DNA of 64,000 bases from Pseudomonas paralactis. Lineage in GTDB: Bacteria; Pseudomonadota; Gammaproteobacteria; Pseudomonadales; Pseudomonadaceae. A program made the position numbers and the translations under genes. This document shows, one piece after another, positions 52,293 through 59,889 of the stretch. Within the stretch, counting starts at the first letter, position 1; each line of letters begins with the position of its first letter. The notes beneath the pieces are model-generated. The model saw nothing but the letters and a program-made list of their open reading frames with translations, did no database searches and was not told where the DNA came from. The DNA lies in assembly GCF_001439735.1 (NCBI RefSeq), contig NZ_JYLN01000010.1, positions 62,001 through 126,000 of the forward strand, written 5' to 3'.

Positions 52293-53311
52293 GCGCGCCC
52301 CCGAATCCGCACTACGGCGCGATGGCGTTGTTGCTGGTGCTCGATAAAACTGGTCCAGCCCAGGTGAGTGCCACTGGCGCGTTGCAGGTTGAACGGCGGT
52401 ACATCTTCTTCGCGTAGCCCCAGTTCCAGGTCGTAGGCGGTGGCATCGCGCAGCAGAAAATCCATCAACTGGCGCAAGCGCCCGAACTGATCGCCGCTGG
52501 GCAAAAACTGCCGAAAGCGTGCCTGGGTCAGGTTGGGAATCACCAGGGTGAACTTGCTGGCGCGGGTCTTGCTGCGATCACCCACCACAAAGTTGCTGCC
52601 CAGGGTGCCGTTGGCTTTGCCCAGCGCCAGGCGCTGGCGTTGTGCAAAACTCACCGAGCGGGCCTCGAACTCACGGATATGCACGCCGTGCAGGTCGAAA
52701 CAATGTTCGACGATGCCGGACACCACCGACGGCGAGCGGCTGCGGTTGGCGATCAAACCGGCAAAGCTCAGCAATCGGCCCCATGGCAGCGGGGTGGTAC
52801 CGCGCAGGTCGTTGTCATTCAGGCCGACCATCGAGAAAACGTAACGCGAAAAACGATCGGTGGCCTCGGCCTGGAAGCGAACGTAGTAGCGGTACTTGCG
52901 CCAGCTGGTGTGCAGCAGCGTCAGCAAACGATGATTGAAAAAGTCCATGAACGCCGGACGAATGCCGCGCTGCTGGGCCTGCTCGTAGGCCAGGCGATCA
53001 AGGTAGTAACCGGGCAGTGGCGAATCCGTACCGTGCAGGCCAAAGAAGCTGGTTTGCAAGCGATAGCGCACTTCTTCGTGATCTTCCTCAATGCGTGCGG
53101 CTTCCACGACGTCCGAGGCCGGAAAACCCAGCCCCGCATGGCTTTGCAGGCGTACGCGACGGCGCACCGCATCACTCAGGGGCCGTGCTTCCAGGTCATC
53201 GCCATGCAAGGCGTGGAGGTGCTCCAGCAGACGGTGAAACGAATAGTTCCGCGCGTCGGCCAGCAGCAGGTCAGCTAGATCACGGGTTGTCTGCCGGTCA
53301 AGAGTGGCCAT
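52289..53311 (-). CDS. tssG: TssG baseplate protein
   Basis: A 340-residue baseplate wedge component. Seen: TRDLADLLLADARNYSFHRLLEHLHAL, RRRVRLQSHAGLGFPASDV, the conserved FFGLHGTDSPLPGYYLD and FMDFFNHRLLTLLHTSWRKYRY. It starts inside the tssF end (37-bp overlap) and overlaps tssJ by 4 bp, showing tight translational coupling. Confidence 0.95.
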   Translation of the reverse strand: MATLDRQTTRDLADLLLADARNYSFHRLLEHLHALHGDDLEARPLSDAVRRRVRLQSHAGLGFPASDVVEAARIEEDHEEVRYRLQTSFFGLHGTDSPLPGYYLDRLAYEQAQQRGIRPAFMDFFNHRLLTLLHTSWRKYRYYVRFQAEATDRFSRYVFSMVGLNDNDLRGTTPLPWGRLLSFAGLIANRSRSPSVVSGIVEHCFDLHGVHIREFEARSVSFAQRQRLALGKANGTLGSNFVVGDRSKTRASKFTLVIPNLTQARFRQFLPSGDQFGRLRQLMDFLLRDATAYDLELGLREEDVPPFNLQRASGTHLGWTSFIEHQQQRHRAVVRIRGRA

Positions 53312-55041
53312 TCGTAGCGCTCGTTGTTAGTGGTATTGATCACTTCCAGTCGATGGAAGGAGTTGATGCTCGCGTACAGGGCGAAGAAGTGCGAAAGCAC
53401 ACTGGCGAACAGGTACAGCTCGCCCTCGCAGAGGAAAGCCTCCTGGTCCAGTTTTAAGCGCGTCTGCACGCCGCGTACCGGCAGGCCTTTCATCAGCCAG
53501 TCGATGGGCTTGGTTACCGCATCCTGGATGCCGTTGAGGCGTTTGCGGGTGGCGCGGGCCTGTTGCAGATCGTGCAGTGCGGCAAAGTCATAGGCACGGA
53601 TGACCGCCTTGAGCGGCTCGGCCGACAGCAATGACAGGTAGTTGAGCGACAGGTTGGAAATCAGCGTCCAGTGCAGGCTGCTGTCCAACACCGGTCGGTA
53701 GCTGCGCGTTGGCGCAATCAGATTGGTATAGGTGGCAAACGAGGGTGTGGCCTCGGTAGACCGCGACACATCCCCGACACCGAGCCTCTGCGGCAGGTCG
53801 CGGTTGGTACAGGTCAATTCGATCGAAGCTGCTTCGTTTTCGCCGATATACAGGCTTTCATCGCCGCGCACAAAGGCGATGCGATGACGCAAGCCTTCTC
53901 GCCCGTGGGACTCCTCGATATGCGTGCGGAAATACAGCGCCGTGCGGCCCCGGGCATGTTCGATCTCATGCTGGAACGATTCGAACGGGGTGAAGCGCCG
54001 CAATGGATCGCCTTTACGTTCCTTGTCGGCGGCGTCCCAACCGGCCACGTGGTCGACACTGAAAATTTCATACGCATCCTGACGGATGCCAGTGGGGCTG
54101 ATACGGCGTTCCTGGCTGCGCCCATCCAGCATGATGGGCTCGGCATCGTGGCGGAATAGATTGACTGCCGGCGCGCAGAACAGATGCAGGTCGCTGGTGC
54201 GCAGGTGTGTATTGACCGGCATCGGCCGCGAGAACTGAAATTCGAAGCGAATCTGCCCGGTGGTGACGGCCGGCCAGACTTTGGCAAGTCGGGTCAGGCT
54301 GAAAAAGTGGAAGCGCTGCGGGAACACAAAATATTCCTGCAGGATGCGGTAGCCATCGAACACATTGCGCGGGTAGGGCAGCAGTGCCTCGTCGGGGGTG
54401 AAACCGGGAAAGCCCAGATCGTCGGGGTTGAGACGATAAGGCGTGTTGTTGACGTACAGCGTGATGCTTTTAAGGTAATGGGCCAGCCATAGGTACAGGG
54501 TCAGCGCGGTGGCATTGTCGCCGCCCAAGTGAAAGTCCAGTTGGTCGCATTCAAGACTGTCGAGCGGTTGCTGGGTCAGTACGTTGAGGTCAATACGCAG
54601 CGTCGAGGCTTCGCGGCTGTGGGCATCGCTGACGGCGTGTAACGCCAAGGGGTACAGATTGACGTCGGTGCAGGTGCGAAACTCGCAGGAAATGCCGTCC
54701 ACAGGGTTGGCAAACAGCCGCGTCCCTTTGGGAATCACCTTGCGCTGACTGATTGCATTCGGCAGCGGTGTAAAACGGATGATGGTCGCACTGGGCAGGG
54801 GCCGCAGGTAATTGGGCCAGAGCATCTGCAACAGCGGATGGGTCAGTTCCGGCAAGTCGTCGTCGATCTTCAGCCCCAGCTTGGCGGTGAGGAAGGCAAA
54901 GCCCTCCAGCAGCCGCTCCACATCCGGGTCACCGGCCTGATCACCAAGAAACTGCGCCAGTTGCGGGTTGTCCTCGGCGAACTCGCGGCCGAGTTCGCGC
55001 AGGTAGCGCAACTCCTCGGCAAAGCGTTGTTTCAAGTCCAT
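53275..55041 (-). CDS. tssF: TssF baseplate protein
   Basis: A 588-residue baseplate wedge component. Seen: MDLKQRFAEELRYLRELG, QLAQFLGDQAGDPDVERLLEGFAFL, PLLQMLWPNYLRPLPSATI and RLFANPVDGISCEFRTC, the standard TssF signatures. The length is usual. It follows tssE by 7 bp. Confidence 0.95.
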   Translation of the reverse strand: MDLKQRFAEELRYLRELGREFAEDNPQLAQFLGDQAGDPDVERLLEGFAFLTAKLGLKIDDDLPELTHPLLQMLWPNYLRPLPSATIIRFTPLPNAISQRKVIPKGTRLFANPVDGISCEFRTCTDVNLYPLALHAVSDAHSREASTLRIDLNVLTQQPLDSLECDQLDFHLGGDNATALTLYLWLAHYLKSITLYVNNTPYRLNPDDLGFPGFTPDEALLPYPRNVFDGYRILQEYFVFPQRFHFFSLTRLAKVWPAVTTGQIRFEFQFSRPMPVNTHLRTSDLHLFCAPAVNLFRHDAEPIMLDGRSQERRISPTGIRQDAYEIFSVDHVAGWDAADKERKGDPLRRFTPFESFQHEIEHARGRTALYFRTHIEESHGREGLRHRIAFVRGDESLYIGENEAASIELTCTNRDLPQRLGVGDVSRSTEATPSFATYTNLIAPTRSYRPVLDSSLHWTLISNLSLNYLSLLSAEPLKAVIRAYDFAALHDLQQARATRKRLNGIQDAVTKPIDWLMKGLPVRGVQTRLKLDQEAFLCEGELYLFASVLSHFFALYASINSFHRLEVINTTNNERYEWPLLTGRQPVI

Positions 55042-55048
55042 CGCATCC

Positions 55049-55465
55049 TCATCTCACGCGGGTGTAGCCGTCGCGGCCGTGCATGGCCACTTCGATCTGC
55101 ACCTGTTCATCCTTGTGGTTGACCTGCACCTGGCAATCCAGCCGAAAGTTCAGCTCCAGCGGCAGGTCCGGGTCGGGCTGATAGCGCACGCCAGTGACCT
55201 TGATGCGCGGTTCAAACGCTTCCACCGAACGCCGGATATCAGCGCTGATGGCCAACACCAGATCACTGCTGGCCTGGGTGACGCCGTTGAAGTCGCACAG
55301 GCCCAGTTCAGGGCTGCTTTGTGAGCAGCCCTGGCGTGAGTTGAGCACCTGCTCCAAGTGACGTTTGATCGCCTCGACACGCTGGTGCGCCTGCTCATCC
55401 GCGCAGCCTTGGCGGTAGCGCGGTGCATCGGGTTCCAGGCGTTCGAACAGGCTGGCGCCGCGCAT
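55049..55465 (-). CDS. tssE: TssE gp25-like baseplate protein
   Basis: A 138-residue gp25-like protein needed to start sheath assembly. Seen: SLFERLEPDAP, ELGLCDFNGVTQ, SDLVLAISADIRRSVEAFEPRI with the conserved EPR-like sheath-initiation motif (FEPRIKV). The ATG abuts the tssC stop with no gap. Confidence 0.93.
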   Translation of the reverse strand: MRGASLFERLEPDAPRYRQGCADEQAHQRVEAIKRHLEQVLNSRQGCSQSSPELGLCDFNGVTQASSDLVLAISADIRRSVEAFEPRIKVTGVRYQPDPDLPLELNFRLDCQVQVNHKDEQVQIEVAMHGRDGYTRVR

Positions 55466-56944
55466 TTATTGGGTGTCCAGCCGACCGACCAGGGAGATTT
55501 CGAAGTTGGCGCCCATGTACTTGAAGTGCGGCCGTATCGCCAACGACACCTGGTACCAGCCCGGGTTGCCCTCGACGTCCTGCACTTCGATTTTTGCGGC
55601 GCGCAAGGGGCGACGGCTGCGTACATCGGTCGACGGATTCTCCTGATCGGCGATGTACTGCTTGAGCCAGGTGTTCAGCTCGCTTTCCAGGTCCTGGCGT
55701 TCCTTCCAACTACCGATCTGCTCGCGTTGCAGCACCTTGATGTAGTGGGCCAGGCGATTGACGATGAACAGGTACGGCAACTGGGTGCCGAGCTTGTAAT
55801 TGGTCTGGGCTTCCTGGCCTTCGCGGGTCTTGGGGAAGTTCTTGGGTTTCTGCACCGAGTTGGCCGAGAAGAACGCTGCGTTGTCGCTGTCTTTGCGCAT
55901 GGTCAGCGGGATAAAACCGGCTTCGGCCAGCTCGAATTCCTTGCGGTCGGAAATCAACACTTCAGTAGGGATCTTGGCCTGTAACTGGCCGAAGGATTCG
56001 TACAGGTGCACCGGCAGGTCATCCACCGCACCACCGGACTGCGGGCCGATGATGTTCGGGCACCAGCGGTAGCGGGCAAAGCTGTCAGTGATGCGTGAGG
56101 CCATCAGGAACGCGGTGTTGCCCCACAGGTAGTTGTCGTGGTTGCCGTCGACGGTTTCGTTGTAGCCGAAGCTGCGGGCCGAATTGTCTTCAGTGCTGTA
56201 GGGCGTGCGCAGTAGAAAGCGCGGCAGCGTCAGGGCCAAATGGCGAGCGTCTTCGGACTCGCGCAAGCCGCGCCATTTGGTGTGGCGGGGGCCGTCGAAA
56301 ATATCGTTGATCTCCTTGAGGTCGGGCAGGCCCTGGAAGCCTTCGAGGTTGAACAGTTCCGGCCCGGCCGCCGACACAAACGGCGCATGGGACATGGCGC
56401 CGATGGAGGCTACATAGCTGAGCAACTTGATGTCCGGCGAGCTGGGACCAAAGGTGTAGTTGCCGACAATGGCCCCCACCGGCTCACCGCCGAACTGGCC
56501 GTAGCCTGCGGTGTAGACGTGCTTGTACAAGCCGCTGCGAGTGATATCGCCGGCGTTGTCGAAGTCATCCAGCAACTCCTCCTTGGTGACATGCAGCATT
56601 TCCAGCTTGATGTTTTCGCGAAAGTCCGTGCGGTCCACCAGCAGTTTCAGCCCACGCCAGGCCGATTCCAGTTGCTGGAGCTGCGGCTGATGCAGGATCA
56701 CGTCCATTTGCTTGCTCAACGCGCGGTCGATCTCGGCAATCATCTGGTCGACCCGGTGCTTGTTGACCGGCTGCTCGTGATCACCGCTTTGCAGAATCTC
56801 GCTGATGAACGCAGCCACGCCTTGGCGGGCCACGGCATAGCCTTCCTGGGACGGGCGAATGGTGGTGTTGGCCAGCAGTTGATCGAGCAAGGACGGCTGT
56901 TCATCGGCGACCAGCACTTGGGCGGCACTACTTTCCCTAGGCAT
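55466..56944 (-). CDS. tssC: TssC sheath protein (large subunit)
   Basis: A 492-residue contractile sheath subunit. Seen: LDQLLANTTIRPSQEGYAVA, DRTDFRENIKLEMLHVTKEEL, YGQFGGEPVGAIVGNYTF, GFQGLPDLKEINDIFDG and WRGLRESEDARHLALTLPRFLLR, all typical. The length matches the family. It is 30 bp downstream of tssB and forms the sheath with it. Confidence 0.96.
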   Translation of the reverse strand: MPRESSAAQVLVADEQPSLLDQLLANTTIRPSQEGYAVARQGVAAFISEILQSGDHEQPVNKHRVDQMIAEIDRALSKQMDVILHQPQLQQLESAWRGLKLLVDRTDFRENIKLEMLHVTKEELLDDFDNAGDITRSGLYKHVYTAGYGQFGGEPVGAIVGNYTFGPSSPDIKLLSYVASIGAMSHAPFVSAAGPELFNLEGFQGLPDLKEINDIFDGPRHTKWRGLRESEDARHLALTLPRFLLRTPYSTEDNSARSFGYNETVDGNHDNYLWGNTAFLMASRITDSFARYRWCPNIIGPQSGGAVDDLPVHLYESFGQLQAKIPTEVLISDRKEFELAEAGFIPLTMRKDSDNAAFFSANSVQKPKNFPKTREGQEAQTNYKLGTQLPYLFIVNRLAHYIKVLQREQIGSWKERQDLESELNTWLKQYIADQENPSTDVRSRRPLRAAKIEVQDVEGNPGWYQVSLAIRPHFKYMGANFEISLVGRLDTQ

Positions 56945-56974
56945 AAGGGCTACTCCATATGGACGTAAAAGAAC

Positions 56975-57478
56975 TCAGTTGTTTGGCGCGTCGAGCACCA
57001 GGTTCAGTTCGCTGGCCAAGCGTTGGCGGGCGGTTTCATCGGTCAGCAGGTTTTGCAGGTGCTTGCGAAAGGCAGGTACGTTGCCCATGGGGCCCTTGAG
57101 CGCAACCAAGGCTTCGCGTAGTTCCAGCAACTTGTTCAGCTCGGGTACTTGGCGAGCAATGGCGTCAGGGCCGAAGTCATTGATGGTTTTGAATTGAAGT
57201 TGCACATTCAAGTCGGTGTCGTGATCGTTATTCAGTACCGACGGGACGGCCATGTCCAAGGCAACTTCTGCTTTGGTAAGGACTTCATTGAAGGTGTCTT
57301 TATCTATCCGAATGGAGGGTCTGTCTTCAAGAGCGCTTAGTTCGCCGTGGCCTTTGAAGTCGCCCGTGACCAGTAACTTCAGCGGTAGCTCGACTTCGGC
57401 TTGTTGGTCGCCTGTGGCCGGTACGTACTTGATATTGATGCGTTCTTTAGGCGCGACAGAACTTTGGGACTTCGACAT
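56975..57478 (-). CDS. tssB: TssB sheath protein (small subunit)
   Basis: A 167-residue sheath partner of TssC. Seen: KERINIKYVPATGDQQAEVELPLKLLVTGDF, the family core, ALEDRPSIRIDKDTFNEVL and VPELNKLLELREALVALKGPMG. It is the first gene of the leftward operon; AGGAT-like sequence lies upstream of ATG 57478. Confidence 0.95.
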   Translation of the reverse strand: MSKSQSSVAPKERINIKYVPATGDQQAEVELPLKLLVTGDFKGHGELSALEDRPSIRIDKDTFNEVLTKAEVALDMAVPSVLNNDHDTDLNVQLQFKTINDFGPDAIARQVPELNKLLELREALVALKGPMGNVPAFRKHLQNLLTDETARQRLASELNLVLDAPNN

Positions 57479-57807
57479 GGGAAAAATCCTTTTTTGAAGG
57501 TGGCGCTATTTAAAGCTCATGTTTCGTAAAAAGTCATGTCGGACGAAGTCGATTCGTTTCGTGGTCTCGGGATGTAAGAAAAATCCTCGTTTAATGTTTA
57601 TTTTGTTGTGTGGAAAATTCGTACGATAGTTGGTTTGGATGTCCGAAGGGCGTGTCTGGTATTTGAGTTTTTTTGCAGAAAATTGATGCCTGTAACTTGT
57701 CTCTTGGTTATTTATATTAAGTTCATGCCAAGTTGCTGCGTTCGAAGGTGAGTGCTCGCCTTGGTTCAATAGTAAAAGTTGAATTTATTAATCTGGGGGA
57801 GGCGTTG
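57479..57807. promoter_or_regulatory. AT-rich divergent T6SS promoter region
   Basis: The 329 bases between divergent tssB and vasI are much AT-richer than the flanking genes and hold no credible gene; an 87-residue leftward frame at 57506-57769 shows no family pattern. No convincing sigma-54 GG-N10-GC pair was found on either strand. GGGGGAGG at 57795 serves vasI. Confidence 0.6.
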
Positions 57808-58479
57808 ATGCGCAAAGGATGGCAACGTTGGTGCTGGGTAGGGGGGCTATGTGCGATGCTGGCTGCCCCGCACATACATGCGCTGCCGATGGCGCAAGAT
57901 TGCCCTGCGATCGTCTCGCCCTTGAAGCGCCTGGAGTGCTTTGATCTGGCGGCCGGCACGCCCATTCATCAGCCACCTGCGCCGTCACGTGCCCTGGGCC
58001 AAGTGTTGCCGATTGTCGATCTGGTCCAACGTAATGAGGCCAGGCGCCCGCCCGAAGACCAGCGCTTTCTGTTGTCGTCATTCCCGGCGCCGGACAACGA
58101 CCAGCCACCACGGCTGGTGATCTCGGCGCCGGCCTTGGGGGCACTGCCGCCAAGGCCCTATTTGGCCATCAGCTGCGAGTCGAAAATCTCGCGCCTGCAA
58201 TTGGTGCTGGATGAACCGGCCAAGCCCAACAAAATACGCATTCAACTGTTCAAGGATGAGCGCCCCGTCTCCGCAGCCTATCAATGGCAAGTGCTGGACG
58301 ACGCCGGCCTGGTGGTCGATGCCGGGCGCGGGCTGCAGGCGATTTCCCTGTTGCGCAATATGGGCGGTGGCCAGCGCCTGCGGCTGGAGAGCGACTATCC
58401 CAGGCTGCACGGTCTGGTATTTGATGCCGAGGGGCTGGGCGAGCTGATCGAACAGGAGCGCCAGGCATGTCGTTGGTGA
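57808..58479 (+). CDS. VasI-family T6SS-associated protein
   Basis: A 223-residue exported protein of the VasI/TagS-like family. Seen: a signal sequence (WCWVGGLCAMLAAPHIHA), CPAIVSPLKRLECFDLAAGTP with a conserved Cys pair, PYLAISCESKISRLQLVLDEP and ALQAISLLRNMGGG-like C-terminal region. ATG 57808 is chosen by GGGGGAGG 5 bases upstream. It overlaps tssA by 13 bp. Its role in T6SS is accessory and poorly understood. Confidence 0.85.
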   Translation: MRKGWQRWCWVGGLCAMLAAPHIHALPMAQDCPAIVSPLKRLECFDLAAGTPIHQPPAPSRALGQVLPIVDLVQRNEARRPPEDQRFLLSSFPAPDNDQPPRLVISAPALGALPPRPYLAISCESKISRLQLVLDEPAKPNKIRIQLFKDERPVSAAYQWQVLDDAGLVVDAGRGLQAISLLRNMGGGQRLRLESDYPRLHGLVFDAEGLGELIEQERQACRW

Positions 58480-59885
58480 TCGACGTTCCGGTCGACATCG
58501 TCGAGCGGCTGCTGGCCCCCATCGACCCCGGGCAACCTGCCGGGGATTTCGATGTAGAGGACGAAACCTACCAGGCCATCGACCAGGAGATGGTCAAGCT
58601 GGGCGGCTTGCGCGAGAGCGATATCGACTGGCCCTACATCGATGAAGCCTCCCGCGACTACCTGGCGACCCAGTGCAAGCACTGGCGCATTGTCGGCCAT
58701 CTGCAAGTGGTCTGGTTGCGTACCCGCCAGTGGGTGCGCTGGGCCGATGCCCTCGGGCTGATTGCGGGCATGGTCGAACAGTATTGGGACAACGCCTACC
58801 CCAAACCCGGCCCCACCGGTTACTTGAACAAGCGCAAGCAGGTGCAGCGGCTGCTGGAGGACCTGAGCCAGGTGCTGCCGGCCCTGGAGCGCAGCAGTTT
58901 TGAACCGGCTTACCAAGCAGCGGCGCAACGGGCGCTGGCCAGCCTGCAACAGTGCGTCGACAGCGCCAAGCTCGACCCCACAGCGTTGGATGCCCTGCAA
59001 CGGCAGTTGGACAAATACAGCGAGCCGGCCGCGGTGAACGCGCCTGCCCGTACGCCCACCGCCAGCGGCGCTCTGGACGCAGCCTTTTTCAGCCCGCCTA
59101 AACCGCAAGCGCCCAGTAACGAACGTGAACAACGCCGTGCGGTGTTGAACATGGCCGAGCAGATCAACCAGCAAGACCCTTACGACCCTACCGGCTACCA
59201 GTTGCGCCGCTTCGGTCTGTGGTCGCATCTGCGCACCGCGCCTTCAATCGTCCGAGACCGCCGCACCGAACTGACCGCCGTGCCCAAAGACATCGTCGAC
59301 GGTTATCAGGACGCGCTTAACCACAACGCCATTGAGCCGAATCTGTTACTGCGCATCGAAAAAAGCGTCTGCGCCTCGCCGTACTGGCTGCGCGGCAGTT
59401 ACCTCGCCGCCCATGTCGCCTCGCGTCTGGCGATGGAAGAGGTGGCCGGCGCCATTCGCCAAACCTGCGAACGTTTTGTCTGCCGTTTACCGGCCTTGCT
59501 GGAGTTGTGCTTCAGCGACGGTACGCCGTTCGTGGATGCACAGACCCAGGCTTGGATCACCGGCGCGGACCAGGCACAAACGGCGGGCAGCCCCGTGCAG
59601 GAATACGCTGGCCTGCGCGACGAGCTGGCCGCTCAACTCAACACTGAAGGCGTCGAGCGGGTGCTGCTGCGCCTGCAGGAACTGCACGCCGCCCATGAGG
59701 CCCCGCGCCAGCGCAGCTACGCCACGGTGATTGCCGCCGACCTGCTGGCATCCCGTGGCCTGTCGTGGCTGGCGGACGACCTGTACGCCAACGTTGCACG
59801 GTTGATGCGCGAGACCACGGCGCAGGGGTGGGAGCCGGAGTTGTATCAGAAGGTGGCAACCATTATCAGTGAACGTAAGGACTAG
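58467..59885 (+). CDS. tssA: TssA (VasJ-type) cap protein
   Basis: A 472-residue TssA that organises sheath and tube polymerisation. Seen: the ImpA N-terminal domain (LLAPIDPGQPAGDFDVEDETYQAI, IVGHLQVVWLRTRQWVRWADALGL, QYWDNAYPKPGP) and a VasJ-type C-terminal domain (DPYDPTGYQLRRFGLWSHL, SPYWLRGSYLAAHVA). AGGAG precedes the ATG. It lies between vasI and vgrG 2. Confidence 0.93.
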   Translation: MSLVIDVPVDIVERLLAPIDPGQPAGDFDVEDETYQAIDQEMVKLGGLRESDIDWPYIDEASRDYLATQCKHWRIVGHLQVVWLRTRQWVRWADALGLIAGMVEQYWDNAYPKPGPTGYLNKRKQVQRLLEDLSQVLPALERSSFEPAYQAAAQRALASLQQCVDSAKLDPTALDALQRQLDKYSEPAAVNAPARTPTASGALDAAFFSPPKPQAPSNEREQRRAVLNMAEQINQQDPYDPTGYQLRRFGLWSHLRTAPSIVRDRRTELTAVPKDIVDGYQDALNHNAIEPNLLLRIEKSVCASPYWLRGSYLAAHVASRLAMEEVAGAIRQTCERFVCRLPALLELCFSDGTPFVDAQTQAWITGADQAQTAGSPVQEYAGLRDELAAQLNTEGVERVLLRLQELHAAHEAPRQRSYATVIAADLLASRGLSWLADDLYANVARLMRETTAQGWEPELYQKVATIISERKD

Positions 59886-59889
59886 TCAC

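Noticed and set aside
57718..57740. A TTGGCAT sequence on the minus strand resembling a sigma-54 -24 element
   Set aside because: The required GC dinucleotide ten bases after GG is absent (AT instead).
57506..57769. An 87-residue leftward frame between tssB and vasI
   Set aside because: The DNA is AT-rich intergenic sequence, the peptide has no family pattern and no ribosome site; a promoter region fits better.
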